Below are positions 1 to 8,370 of a stretch of 64,000 nucleotides of DNA, in pieces. This DNA comes from Myroides sp. JBRI-B21084 (lineage in GTDB: Bacteria > Bacteroidota > Bacteroidia > Flavobacteriales > Flavobacteriaceae). The stretch lies in the NCBI RefSeq assembly GCF_030545015.1, contig NZ_CP120653.1:1178001-1242000 (forward strand), in the 5' to 3' direction. The position numbers and the translations under genes are program-made. The notes beneath the pieces were generated by a model. The model did not search any database. It worked only from the letters and a program-made list of their open reading frames with translations, and was not told the DNA's origin. The number at the start of each line of letters is the position of its first letter. The first letter of the stretch is position 1.

Positions 1-2
1 TA

Positions 3-758
3 GAACAAGTGGTTGGTTTAACCGATTTTGACATTAACTATTTTCGTCCGGCTAAAAAAGGACGTTTGGTTTTTGGCGATTTAGTGCCTTATGGTAAAGT
101 ATGGCGTACGGGCGCAAACCAAAACACAACTATTGAATTTAATACGCAAGTTGAAATTAATGGTATGGCGGTTCAACCTGGTAAGTATGCGTTATACACA
201 ATTCCTAAAGCTGAAATGTGGGATGTTGTGTTATACAAAACTACCGATAACTGGGGCTTACCTAAAACTTGGAACGATAGCGACGTGGTTTTAAAAACTT
301 CGGTTAAACCTTATGCTTTACCACACGATGTAGAGTATTTAACTATTAACGTATCGCCAAAAAATAACGAACAAGGTACCATTGATTTATCTTGGGAAAA
401 AACCTTAATTCAAATTCCGTTTACTGTTCCTACGCACAAAATTGCAATGGAAAGCATCAACACAAATTTAAACGATGCTGCTAAAGCTAACGATTATTAT
501 GCGGCAGGTGTGTATTTATTTAACACAAATACCGATATTAAAAAAGCGTTAGAATACGTAAATAAATCAATTACAATGCAAAATGGCGAAGCACCTTTTT
601 ATATGTTGCGTCAAAAATCATTAATTCAGGCTGCAAATGGCGATAAAAAAGGAGCTGTTGAAACCGCTAAAAAATCATTAGAACTTTCTGAAAAAGCAGG
701 TAACGAAGATTACATTAAAATGAATCGAAACTCAATTTTAGAATGGAGTAAATCATAA
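3..758 (+). CDS. DUF2911 domain protein, 5' end outside window
   Basis: Partial gene. The reading frame is open to the left edge (GAA CAA before a GTG at position 9), and the first visible residues, QVVGLTDFDINYFRPAKKGR, match the start of a DUF2911 domain rather than an N-terminus, so the true start and probably a signal peptide lie upstream. DUF2911 fills about residues 1-145 (conserved GDLVPYGKVWRTGAN stretch). The C-terminal 100 residues are helical and TPR-like (ALEYVNKSITMQNGEAPFYM). The family is common in Bacteroidota and usually secreted; its function is unknown. A strong terminator follows at 762-790. Confidence 0.85.
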   Translation, partial: EQVVGLTDFDINYFRPAKKGRLVFGDLVPYGKVWRTGANQNTTIEFNTQVEINGMAVQPGKYALYTIPKAEMWDVVLYKTTDNWGLPKTWNDSDVVLKTSVKPYALPHDVEYLTINVSPKNNEQGTIDLSWEKTLIQIPFTVPTHKIAMESINTNLNDAAKANDYYAAGVYLFNTNTDIKKALEYVNKSITMQNGEAPFYMLRQKSLIQAANGDKKGAVETAKKSLELSEKAGNEDYIKMNRNSILEWSKS

Positions 759-761
759 AGT

Positions 762-790
762 AAAAGAGAAGCAGAAATGCTTCTCTTTTT
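762..790 (+). terminator. Rho-independent terminator
   Basis: AAAAGAGAAGC and GCTTCTCTTTT form an 11-bp stem with a short AGAAAT loop, followed by a T run. It closes the DUF2911 gene. Confidence 0.85.
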
Positions 791-836
791 GTTTAATTCA
801 ATTCAAAATAAGTTTTTTTAAACTATAAAACCTCTG

Positions 837-844
837 TATATTTG
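837..844 (+). promoter_or_regulatory. -7 box of purB promoter
   Basis: TATATTTG matches the Bacteroidota -7 consensus TAnnTTTG. It lies 25 nt upstream of the ATG chosen for purB, which argues against the in-frame TTG at 857 as the start. Confidence 0.7.
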
Positions 845-868
845 TAGCTTTAAAAATTGGGAATATTT

Positions 869-2215
869 ATGTTAACAGAATTAAATGCAATTTCGCCAAT
901 CGATGGTCGTTACAGAGCAAAAACAGCTCCTTTAGCAGATTTTTTTTCAGAAGAAGCACTTATAAAATACCGCGTTTTAGTAGAAGTTGAATACTTTATT
1001 GCATTGTGCCAATTGCCTTTGCCACAAGTTGCAAACGTTTCTAAAGACTTATTTGCTGAATTACGCAAAATTTATAATGATTTTTCTACCGAAGATGCAC
1101 TTTGGATCAAAAATACAGAAAAAACGACCAACCACGATGTAAAAGCGGTTGAGTATTTTATAAAACATAAATTTGATCAATTAGGCTTACAAGATTATAA
1201 AGAGTTTATTCACTTTGGATTAACTTCTCAAGATATTAATAACACTGCAATACCTTTATCTACCAAACATGCATTTGAAAAAGTGTATATGCCTACATTT
1301 ATTCAATTAATCAACAAATTAAAAGAATTAAGTGTTGAATGGAAAGATATTCCTATGTTGGCACGCACGCACGGGCAACCGGCATCGCCAACGCGTTTAG
1401 GTAAAGAAATTTTGGTTTTTGTGGTGCGCTTAGAAGAACAATTACGTTTGTTAAACAACATTCCTTTTGCAGCAAAATTTGGCGGTGCAACTGGTAATTT
1501 TAATGCGCATAAAGTGGCGTATCCAACAAATGATTGGCAAGCTTTTGGTGAAAATTTTGTTGAAAACGTGTTGGGCTTAAAACATTCGTTTCCAACTACA
1601 CAAATAGAACATTACGACCATTTTGCAGCTTTTTGCGATGCTTTAAAACGTATTAATAACATTATTATAGATTTAGATCGTGATGTTTGGACTTACGTTT
1701 CAATGGAGTATTTTAAGCAAAAAATTAAAGCAGGCGAAGTAGGTTCATCGGCTATGCCACACAAAGTTAACCCAATTGATTTTGAAAATTCTGAAGGAAA
1801 TTTAGGTATTGCTAACGCTATTTTTGAACATTTAGCTGCCAAATTACCTATTTCACGTTTACAACGCGATTTAACCGATAGTACTGTATTACGTAATATT
1901 GGCGTTCCTTTTGGGCATACTATTATTGCTTTTGAAGCTACTTTAAAAGGCTTAAACAAATTGCTTTTAAACGAAGCTAAATTTATTGAAGATCTTGAAA
2001 ACAACTGGGCTGTTGTTGCCGAAGCTATTCAAACTATTTTGCGAAGAGAAGCGTATCCTAACCCATACGAAGCTTTAAAAGATTTAACACGTACGAACGA
2101 TGTAATCAACCAAAAATCAATTCATGCATTTATTGATACATTAAATGTTTCTTCGCAAGTTAAAGACGAATTAAAACAAATAACTCCACAAAACTATTTA
2201 GGAGTTTTAATATAA
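869..2215 (+). CDS. purB: Adenylosuccinate lyase
   Basis: Fumarase/aspartase superfamily lyase of 448 residues. It catalyses two steps of purine synthesis: SAICAR to AICAR plus fumarate, and adenylosuccinate to AMP plus fumarate. The N-terminus MLTELNAISPIDGRYR is the family signature. The substrate-binding stretch TSQDINNTA and the mobile catalytic loop GEVGSSAMPHKVNPIDFENSEG are intact. I chose the ATG at 869 because the in-frame TTG at 857 would add only MGIF and lies almost on the promoter. A lipoprotein gene follows after 6 nt and may be co-transcribed. Cytoplasmic and complete. Confidence 0.97.
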   Translation: MLTELNAISPIDGRYRAKTAPLADFFSEEALIKYRVLVEVEYFIALCQLPLPQVANVSKDLFAELRKIYNDFSTEDALWIKNTEKTTNHDVKAVEYFIKHKFDQLGLQDYKEFIHFGLTSQDINNTAIPLSTKHAFEKVYMPTFIQLINKLKELSVEWKDIPMLARTHGQPASPTRLGKEILVFVVRLEEQLRLLNNIPFAAKFGGATGNFNAHKVAYPTNDWQAFGENFVENVLGLKHSFPTTQIEHYDHFAAFCDALKRINNIIIDLDRDVWTYVSMEYFKQKIKAGEVGSSAMPHKVNPIDFENSEGNLGIANAIFEHLAAKLPISRLQRDLTDSTVLRNIGVPFGHTIIAFEATLKGLNKLLLNEAKFIEDLENNWAVVAEAIQTILRREAYPNPYEALKDLTRTNDVINQKSIHAFIDTLNVSSQVKDELKQITPQNYLGVLI

Positions 2216-2221
2216 AAATTT

Positions 2222-2656
2222 ATGAAAAAAATTATTGTTGCATTATTTTTAGGGCTTTCATTTGTTGCATGCGATAACAACGATGATGAAGTAAATAAGT
2301 TAGAAGGAAAATGGTTTCCTGAAGCAGTTGTAGTTAATGGCGAAAGTATAGCTTATGTAGGCAATACTAGTTGTGGTAACGATTATTTGCAGTTAAATGC
2401 TTTTAATACGTTTGAAATTGCCGATTTTTATGAAGATGATACCACTGCAAAAAATTCACCAGTAGCACCTTGTCCGGTTACTAAATTTTACGGATCGTAC
2501 AATGTATTAAACAACGAATTAAAACTGTATGGTTCTAGCTTTTTTCAAGGTGGAACTATTGTAGAAAATTCAGCATCGCGTTTACAATTAAAAAGAATGA
2601 TTGATGTAGACGGTAATGGAAGTTTAGATGAAGTTATTGAAGTTTACAGAAAATAA
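2222..2656 (+). CDS. Lipocalin-like lipoprotein
   Basis: 144 residues with a lipoprotein signal peptide: MKK, a hydrophobic core, and a lipobox ending FVAC, giving Cys17 as the predicted lipidated residue. The mature part begins with acidic residues, then LEGKWFPEAV and alternating hydrophobic strands, as in the lipocalin-like family of Bacteroidota lipoproteins. Two further Cys (around 45 and 79) could form a disulfide. It starts 6 nt after purB, so the two are probably on one transcript, but no functional link to purine synthesis is evident. Function unknown. Confidence 0.75.
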   Translation: MKKIIVALFLGLSFVACDNNDDEVNKLEGKWFPEAVVVNGESIAYVGNTSCGNDYLQLNAFNTFEIADFYEDDTTAKNSPVAPCPVTKFYGSYNVLNNELKLYGSSFFQGGTIVENSASRLQLKRMIDVDGNGSLDEVIEVYRK

Positions 2657-2669
2657 ATTTTAAAATACA

Positions 2670-2702
2670 TACCCCAAAAAGTAATTATTTTTTGGGGTAT
2701 TT
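2670..2702. terminator. Bidirectional terminator
   Basis: TACCCCAAAAA and TTTTTGGGGTA pair across a short loop, with A-rich and T-rich flanks. It lies between the convergent lipoprotein and thioesterase genes. Confidence 0.85.
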
Positions 2703-2704
2703 TA

Positions 2705-3139
2705 TTATTCTTCAACAAAATTTTCGTTTTTAGGAATTTTGTTAATCAATGCAGCAACAATTTCGGGCAACGCTGTTAATTTTCTGGTTTCTAAATTAAA
2801 CCAAGCACCATCTACATTTACAGTTGCACATTTAGTACCATTAGCTTTATAAACAAAATGTGTAATAGAAAAACGGTTGTTTTGTCTGTTGTGTTTAGTC
2901 ATTTCAACAGCAATAAACACTTCTTCGTCCATTTTTACCTCTTTATGAAAAATAGTTTCTTCTCTAAAAAGTATAGGAGCAACACCATACGCAGCACATT
3001 CGTTTACCGATAAACCTAATTCAACCATTAAATTGTTACGTGCTTGTGTGCACAAATCACTGTAAGCAGAATGTCTTAAATGTCGGTTGGCATCTATCAT
3101 GCTCCATAAAACCTGGCCTTTAAAAAAAATGTGTTCCAT
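2705..3139 (-). CDS. Acyl-CoA thioesterase, hotdog fold (4HBT)
   Basis: 144 residues, the usual size for a single hotdog domain of the YbgC/FadM-type thioesterase family. The motif WSMIDANRHLRHSAYSDLCTQAR near residue 12 corresponds to the family's catalytic helix region (D at 17, N-H preceding the long helix). Such enzymes hydrolyse acyl-CoA or acyl-ACP thioesters, but the substrate cannot be read from the sequence. It stands alone on the minus strand with its own -7 box upstream and shares a bidirectional terminator with the preceding plus-strand gene. Confidence 0.82.
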   Translation of the reverse strand: MEHIFFKGQVLWSMIDANRHLRHSAYSDLCTQARNNLMVELGLSVNECAAYGVAPILFREETIFHKEVKMDEEVFIAVEMTKHNRQNNRFSITHFVYKANGTKCATVNVDGAWFNLETRKLTALPEIVAALINKIPKNENFVEE

Positions 3140-3158
3140 ATAAATTAAAAAATTTACT

Positions 3159-3166
3159 CAAAAATA
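3159..3166 (-). promoter_or_regulatory. -7 box of thioesterase promoter
   Basis: CAAAAATA on the plus strand reads TATTTTTG on the minus strand, a match to TAnnTTTG, 20 nt upstream of the thioesterase ATG. Confidence 0.55.
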
Positions 3167-3247
3167 CAAATTTGTTACTTGTTAATTCATTTTTGGCACG
3201 ATTAATGAATTTAAGTTTATACAAACAAAAATTAAAAAACATACATC

Positions 3248-3763
3248 ATGAAAAAGATTACCCTACTTTTAGCCGCTTTTATAGGATTAGCAACTTTACA
3301 AAGTTGTACCATAGAAGAATATTACGACGATAGTTATGCAAACAATTCACAAGTTTTTGAATTGCCAAATGAAACTTTAAGTACCATAGAAGATGATTAT
3401 ACCTATTCTGCAACTTGGAATTTTACCACACCTATATATGATAGTGATAATGTTTTAGTTTACAGATGGCAAGGAAATTCTTGGACGTTAGTTCCAGTTA
3501 CTTATAGTCTTGGTGGTAGCGATGTTGTTAAATACGATTACGATTTTACAAGATATGATGTTAAAGTATATTTTTCGGCAAATTTTCCTTTAAGCCAATT
3601 ATCAAGTGCAGAGTATAACGAATTTGTATACCGCCAAACATTTAGAGTGGTAATTGTACCAGGAGGTTTTGCTCAAAAAATGAATTATAGTGATTACAAT
3701 GCGACAATTTCGGCATTAGGATTAGAAAATGCACCAATAAAAACCTTGAATTTAAAGAAATAA
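3248..3763 (+). CDS. Hypothetical lipoprotein
   Basis: 171 residues with a clear lipoprotein signal: MKK, the hydrophobic core LLLAAFIGLATL, and lipobox LQSC with Cys20. The mature part is rich in Tyr, Asp and Asn, with long beta-like stretches (TYSATWNFTTPIYDSDN, YRWQGNSW), suggesting a small beta-sandwich on the cell envelope. I do not recognise a named domain. It is monocistronic, ending at a perfect palindromic terminator at 3781-3803. Confidence 0.75.
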   Translation: MKKITLLLAAFIGLATLQSCTIEEYYDDSYANNSQVFELPNETLSTIEDDYTYSATWNFTTPIYDSDNVLVYRWQGNSWTLVPVTYSLGGSDVVKYDYDFTRYDVKVYFSANFPLSQLSSAEYNEFVYRQTFRVVIVPGGFAQKMNYSDYNATISALGLENAPIKTLNLKK

Positions 3764-3780
3764 TACAAATGTTTGTGATG

Positions 3781-3811
3781 CACCCCCTAAATTTTAGGGG
3801 GTGTTTTATTT
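3781..3811 (+). terminator. Rho-independent terminator
   Basis: CACCCCCTAAA and TTTAGGGGGTG make an 11-bp stem, followed by TTTTATTTTT. It separates the lipoprotein from glnN. Confidence 0.85.
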
Positions 3812-3828
3812 TTGTATGTATTTTTTTG

Positions 3829-3836
3829 TATTTTTG
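3829..3836 (+). promoter_or_regulatory. -7 box of glnN promoter
   Basis: TATTTTTG matches TAnnTTTG and sits 27 nt upstream of the glnN ATG. I saw no obvious nitrogen-regulator operator next to it. Confidence 0.6.
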
Positions 3837-3863
3837 CATGGTATAACTACACAATAAAAAAAT

Positions 3864-6053
3864 ATGGCAACTTTTCGTTTTGAAGCTTTAAAAGCAGCAA
3901 GTAACCGTCCAGCTGTAGCAGTAGCTGAAATAGGTAAAAAATCAGAAATTTTTGGTAGCAATGTGTTTAATGATAAAGCTATGCGTCAGCATTTAACGCC
4001 TGAAGCATACAAAGCGGTTCGTTCAGCAATGGATTTTGGTGTGAAAATCGACCGTAAAATGGCCGATTATATTGCCTTAGGTATGAAAGAATGGGCAATG
4101 ACCAAAGGTGTAACACATTATACACACTGGTTTCAGCCTTTAACGGGTACAACTGCAGAAAAACACGATGCTTTTTTTGAAACTTCTTTCGATGGGTCAG
4201 ATCCAGTAGAAAAATTTGGAGGTTCGCAATTAGTTCAACAAGAACCAGATGCGTCTTCTTTTCCTAACGGAGGTATTAGAAATACTTTTGAAGCACGTGG
4301 TTATACCGCTTGGGATCCAACATCGCCGGCATTTATTTTTGGTACAACTTTATGTATTCCAACCGTATTTGTATCGTACACAGGTGAAGCGTTAGATAAC
4401 AAAGCACCTTTATTAAGAGCTTTATCTGCAATTGACGAAGCTGCAACAGAAGTTGCAAAATTCTTTGACAAAAACGTAAAAAAAGTAACACCAACTTTAG
4501 GTTGGGAACAAGAATATTTTTTAATTGATGACGCATTAGCTGCTTCACGCCCAGATATTTTACAAACTGGTAGAACATTATTAGGACACGTTTCAGCTAA
4601 AGGTCAGCAATTAGAAGACCATTATTTTGGATCGATACCAACTAGAGTTTTAAACTACATGCGCGATTTAGAAAACGAATGTATGTTGTTAGGAATTCCA
4701 GTAAAAACACGTCATAACGAAGTTGCACCTAACCAATTTGAGTTAGCCCCAATTTTTGAAGAAACCAACTTAGCGGTAGATCACAATTCATTATTAATGG
4801 ATGTTATGCAAAAAGTTGCAGAACGTCACCATTTTAAAGTGTTGTTTCACGAAAAACCATTTAAAGGGGTAAACGGTTCAGGTAAACACAACAACTGGTC
4901 GTTAGCTACAGATACAGGTGTAAATTTATTAGCGCCAGGTAAAACACCAAACAGTAACTTGCAGTTTTTAACGTTTTTTATAAACACTATTAAAGCAGTT
5001 GCTATTTATGAAGAGTTGTTACGTGCATCTATTGCATCGGCATCAAACGACCATCGTTTGGGTGCAAACGAAGCGCCACCTGCAATTATTTCAATCTTTA
5101 TTGGCCAACAATTAACTAAAGTTTTAGAAGATTTAGAAGGTGTTTCAACTGGTAAATTATCACCAGAAGAAAAAACCGATTTAAAATTAAACGTTGTTGG
5201 AAAAATTCCAGATGTATTGTTAGATAATACCGATCGTAACCGTACATCACCGTTTGCTTTTACAGGTAATAAATTTGAATTCCGTGCAGTTGGTTCAACA
5301 GCAAACTGTGCTACTTCAATGACAACTTTAAACACTATTGTTGCTAAACAGTTAAATGATTTTAGAAAAGAAGTTGAAACATTAGTTGAAAAAGATGGCT
5401 TGAAAAAAGACGAAGCTATTTTTAATGTTTTACGCGAATATATTAAGCAAACAAAACATATTTTGTTTGAAGGCGATGGGTACAGCAAAGAATGGGAAGA
5501 AGAAGCGGCACGCCGTGGGTTATCTAACCATAAAACAACACCTGCAGCATTAAAAGCAAAAGTTTCTAAAAAAGCATTAGATGTTTTTGCTGAATTAAAC
5601 GTAATGAACCACACAGAAGTTGAAGCGCGTTACGAAATTGAATTAGAAGAATACATTAAAAAAGTTCAAATTGAAGGTCGTGTTTTAGGTGATATTGTGC
5701 GCAACCACATTATACCAACTACTTTTAAATACCAAAATTTATTAATTGAAAATATTAAGGGTTTAAAAGAAATTTTTGGTGCTGAATACGAAGAATTTGC
5801 TACAGAACAAATTATTATTTTAAAGAAAATTTCGATGCACATAAACGAATTAAACGCAAAGTTACACGCTATGATGGATGCGCGTAAAGATGCAAATGCG
5901 TTAGCATCGTTAGAGGAAATGGCACATGCGTATTGCGATAACGTTAAACCTTACTTTGATGAAATTCGTTACCATGCAGATAAATTAGAGTTAATGGTTG
6001 ATAACGAATTGTGGACATTAACAAAATACCGCGAATTGTTATTTACTAGATAA
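3864..6053 (+). CDS. glnN: Glutamine synthetase type III
   Basis: 729 residues, the usual length for the large GSIII class (GSI is about 450-470). It forms glutamine from glutamate, ammonia and ATP in the cytoplasm. Visible motifs are GWEQEYFLID near residue 212 (metal-binding glutamates), HNEVAPNQFE, HEKPFKGVNGSGKHNNWS (ATP and glutamate site) and NRTSPFAFTGNKFEFRAVG, which is characteristic of GSIII. The gene is monocistronic between two strong terminators. GSIII is a main ammonium-assimilating enzyme in many Bacteroidota. No GlnB or NtrC-like partner is adjacent. Confidence 0.97.
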   Translation: MATFRFEALKAASNRPAVAVAEIGKKSEIFGSNVFNDKAMRQHLTPEAYKAVRSAMDFGVKIDRKMADYIALGMKEWAMTKGVTHYTHWFQPLTGTTAEKHDAFFETSFDGSDPVEKFGGSQLVQQEPDASSFPNGGIRNTFEARGYTAWDPTSPAFIFGTTLCIPTVFVSYTGEALDNKAPLLRALSAIDEAATEVAKFFDKNVKKVTPTLGWEQEYFLIDDALAASRPDILQTGRTLLGHVSAKGQQLEDHYFGSIPTRVLNYMRDLENECMLLGIPVKTRHNEVAPNQFELAPIFEETNLAVDHNSLLMDVMQKVAERHHFKVLFHEKPFKGVNGSGKHNNWSLATDTGVNLLAPGKTPNSNLQFLTFFINTIKAVAIYEELLRASIASASNDHRLGANEAPPAIISIFIGQQLTKVLEDLEGVSTGKLSPEEKTDLKLNVVGKIPDVLLDNTDRNRTSPFAFTGNKFEFRAVGSTANCATSMTTLNTIVAKQLNDFRKEVETLVEKDGLKKDEAIFNVLREYIKQTKHILFEGDGYSKEWEEEAARRGLSNHKTTPAALKAKVSKKALDVFAELNVMNHTEVEARYEIELEEYIKKVQIEGRVLGDIVRNHIIPTTFKYQNLLIENIKGLKEIFGAEYEEFATEQIIILKKISMHINELNAKLHAMMDARKDANALASLEEMAHAYCDNVKPYFDEIRYHADKLELMVDNELWTLTKYRELLFTR

Positions 6054-6073
6054 TTTACTATTTATAATATTTA

Positions 6074-6112
6074 AAAACCTCCGATTTGTATTTTCAAATC
6101 GGAGGTTTTCGT
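6074..6112. terminator. Bidirectional terminator
   Basis: AAAACCTCCGATTTG and CAAATCGGAGGTTTT form a perfect 15-bp stem with a 6-nt loop. It serves glnN and the convergent His-rich gene. Confidence 0.9.
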
Positions 6113-6137
6113 TTTTATTGGAAGTATTTAAAGTGAA

Positions 6138-6560
6138 TTATCTATTAAAGTTAAATACAAAAGTATTGCCGCCACCTGCGTAAGCCCGACGCTCCCATAA
6201 ATGGTATTGATCACGCGTTAAAATTCTACGCATATCGCCACGTAAACGGTATTCGTAATCTCTTGGGCCGTAATCGTTAGAGATTAAAAAATTTAGCGAA
6301 ACTTGTAATTGCGAACGTTGTGCACGGTTTAAACGTAAAAATTCGTAACGGTTCATTTCACGGGCAACATAATAATGGCAATCGCGGTGGTTATCGTATT
6401 TTCTACGTTCGGCGTAATGCTTTTGGTGTTTATAGTGTTTTTTGTAATGTCCATTGTGTCGTCCATTATCATGGTCGTTATGATGTCTATTGTGGTGTTT
6501 GTGTTGCGCACTTGCAATTGTTGTAACTGCTAGTAGTGCTAGGGTGATTAACGTTTTCAT
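6138..6560 (-). CDS. His-rich secreted protein
   Basis: 140 residues with a Sec signal peptide, MKTLITLALLAVTTIASAQ, cleaved near residue 19. Residues 20-65 hold about 13 histidines among Asn, Lys, Asp and Tyr. The C-terminal half (RYEFLRLNRAQRSQLQVSL to RDQYHLWERRAYAG) looks like two amphipathic helices resembling periplasmic helical proteins of the Spy/CpxP type, but the match is weak. The His-rich segment suggests binding of a divalent metal such as Ni, Zn or Cu; this is inference. It is convergent with glnN. The DNA codes as a clean ORF despite its low complexity. Confidence 0.7.
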   Translation of the reverse strand: MKTLITLALLAVTTIASAQHKHHNRHHNDHDNGRHNGHYKKHYKHQKHYAERRKYDNHRDCHYYVAREMNRYEFLRLNRAQRSQLQVSLNFLISNDYGPRDYEYRLRGDMRRILTRDQYHLWERRAYAGGGNTFVFNFNR

Positions 6561-6643
6561 GGCAAATTTTTGTTTTAATAGTTTGAATAAATTGTTTTGT
6601 TATTTATTTAAAACCAAATGTTGTGCCAAAAAATGTTAAACAT

Positions 6644-6676
6644 AAAAAAAGATGCTATTTTAACAAAAGCATCTTA
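6644..6676 (-). terminator. Rho-independent terminator (minus strand)
   Basis: AAGATGCT and AGCATCTT pair. The run of A at 6644-6650 gives the U tract on the minus transcript. It ends the lipA-gapA-phnA-like cluster. Confidence 0.75.
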
Positions 6677-6698
6677 AAAAATTTAATTATTAATGGTT

Positions 6699-7280
6699 TT
6701 ACATTTGTTTTTTTACATATTTTGTAAGAATAACAATTTGTTGGCCATCGATTTTTCCCTCAATTTGTTCTGTATTATCGTGTACCAAACGAATATTTCG
6801 TACAGCAGTACCAATTTTAGCATTTAAAGTAGATCCTTTTACATCTAAATCTTTAATAAGCGTAACAGTATCGCCTCCAACTAAAATATTACCGTTGCAA
6901 TCTTTGTGTAAATCAATACTTCCATCGCCTTCATGATCACCTGTTTGTTTCGCCCATGCTAAAGTTTCGTCGTCTAAATACATCATATCTAGCAAATCGG
7001 CAGCCCAACTTTCGTTTCTAAAACGATTTAGCATACGCCAGCTTACCACTTGTACAGGTAAATTTTCGTTCCACATAGCAGTTGATAAACATTGCCAATG
7101 ATTCGCGTTTAATTCTTCCTTTTTTTCAATTTGATTTAAGCAGGTTTCACATGCTAAAATTTCACGATTTGGTAAGTTGCTTGCAGTTGGGGGTACATCA
7201 TATATTGATAATTGTTGGGTTGCTGCACACAATTCACATTCGTTATTGCTTCGTTGTTTTAATTGCTCTAATGTTTTCAT
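6699..7280 (-). CDS. PhnA/YjdM-family zinc-ribbon protein
   Basis: 193 residues. An N-terminal zinc ribbon has C15-x2-C18 and C44-x2-C47. A C-terminal PhnA domain carries KDCNGNILVGGDTVTLIKDLDVKGS and GTAVRNIRLV, typical of PhnA/YjdM proteins. The family was named from phosphonate loci, but its biochemical role in most bacteria is unproven, and no other phosphonate gene is nearby. The extra middle segment between the zinc ribbon and the PhnA core makes it longer than the roughly 110-residue E. coli protein, a form common in Bacteroidota. It starts 31 nt after gapA on the same strand, so it is probably co-transcribed. Confidence 0.85.
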   Translation of the reverse strand: MKTLEQLKQRSNNECELCAATQQLSIYDVPPTASNLPNREILACETCLNQIEKKEELNANHWQCLSTAMWNENLPVQVVSWRMLNRFRNESWAADLLDMMYLDDETLAWAKQTGDHEGDGSIDLHKDCNGNILVGGDTVTLIKDLDVKGSTLNAKIGTAVRNIRLVHDNTEQIEGKIDGQQIVILTKYVKKQM

Positions 7281-7311
7281 GGAGTATATCTATTATTTTG
7301 TGGCAAATATA

Positions 7312-8319
7312 TTAATTCTGTTTGTTTTTTGTAAGAAATTGAATTAAATCAATCAATCGGGCAGAATATCCAATTTCGTTATCGTACCAACCTACTATTT
7401 TAACCATTCTTCCTAAAACAGTAGTTAACTGCGCATCAAATAAACAAGAATGGGTGTTTTCTAAAACATCAACAGAAACAATTGGGTCTTCAGTATATTC
7501 AATTATTCCTTTCAATTGATTTTCAGAAGCATATTTAAACGCTAAATTTATTTCTTCTATCGATACGTCTCTATTTACATAACAAGTAATATCGGTTAAC
7601 GAACCATCGGGAACAGGAACACGTATACCGCCTCCGCCAATTTTTCCGTCAAATTCAGGAAAAATTTTTGTCAATGCTTTAGCAGCGCCTGTTGTTGTAG
7701 GTATGATTGATTGTGCTGCAGCACGTGCTCTACGTAAATCTTTATGGGGTTGATCGTGTAAACTTTGATCGGTAGTGTAAGAATGCACCGTTGTAATAAA
7801 TGCCTTTTCTAAACCACACAACTCATTAATTACTTTAAGCATTGGCGCTGCATTGTTGGTAGTACAACTGGCATTTGATACAATTAATTCTGTTCCATTT
7901 AAAATATGTTCGTTTACACCTAAAACAACGGTTTTAATTTCGTTATCGTCTGGTGGAACCGAAAGAACTACACGTTTTGCTCCGTTTTTTATATGAAGTT
8001 GCAATAAGTCTGCGGTTTTGTGTTTTCCGGTTGCTTCAATTACAAAATCAAGATTATAGGGTTTCCAATTTAAATTGGAAAGCTCTTTTTCATGCAGAAA
8101 ATCAATTTTTGATTCATTTATAATTAATTGATTTTCGTTGTGCGAAACCTTTGCAGCCAATTTACCATGAACACTATCGTATTTTAACAAATGTGCCATG
8201 GTAGCGATATCGGCTAAATCGTTAATAGCAACCACTTCAATTTGCGGATGATTCATTAGTAAACGAAAAAGGTTTCGCCCAATGCGCCCAAATCCGTTTA
8301 TAGCAATTTTTATTTTCAT
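7312..8319 (-). CDS. gapA: Glyceraldehyde-3-phosphate dehydrogenase, type I
   Basis: 335 residues, the usual length. It oxidises glyceraldehyde 3-phosphate with NAD and phosphate to 1,3-bisphosphoglycerate. The Rossmann motif INGFGRIGRN is at residues 7-16. Asp34 after the second strand favours NAD over NADP. The catalytic pair is Cys152 (in SNASCTTN) and His179 (in TTVHSYT). Unusually, the second cysteine of the common ASCTTNC motif is Asn156 here, and the C-terminal motif reads GWYDNEIGYS. It lies 51 nt downstream of lipA with only a hairpin between, so it is probably read partly from the lipA promoter. Many Flavobacteriaceae carry two GAPDH genes, so its glycolytic or gluconeogenic role is open. 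Confidence 0.94.
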   Translation of the reverse strand: MKIKIAINGFGRIGRNLFRLLMNHPQIEVVAINDLADIATMAHLLKYDSVHGKLAAKVSHNENQLIINESKIDFLHEKELSNLNWKPYNLDFVIEATGKHKTADLLQLHIKNGAKRVVLSVPPDDNEIKTVVLGVNEHILNGTELIVSNASCTTNNAAPMLKVINELCGLEKAFITTVHSYTTDQSLHDQPHKDLRRARAAAQSIIPTTTGAAKALTKIFPEFDGKIGGGGIRVPVPDGSLTDITCYVNRDVSIEEINLAFKYASENQLKGIIEYTEDPIVSVDVLENTHSCLFDAQLTTVLGRMVKIVGWYDNEIGYSARLIDLIQFLTKNKQN

Positions 8320-8340
8320 AATTTTAATAGAAAATAAGTA

Positions 8341-8364
8341 GGTCGTTCCTTTACGAACGACCTT
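8341..8364 (-). terminator. Intercistronic hairpin between lipA and gapA
   Basis: GGTCGTTC and GAACGACC pair across CTTTAC. On the minus transcript it is followed by TACTTATTTTC, a poor U tract. It fills nearly all of the 51-nt lipA-gapA gap and may terminate only partly or protect the mRNA. Confidence 0.6.
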
Positions 8365-8370
8365 TAAATT

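Noticed and set aside
857..868. TTG upstream start for purB
   Set aside because: It would begin 13 nt after the -7 box, near or before the transcript start, and the ATG at 869 gives the conserved N-terminus.
5006..5614. 202-residue minus-strand ORF inside glnN
   Set aside because: It is fully antisense to a well-conserved enzyme and its composition is that of a shadow frame. The same holds for the antisense frames in parC, carB, clpB and secA.
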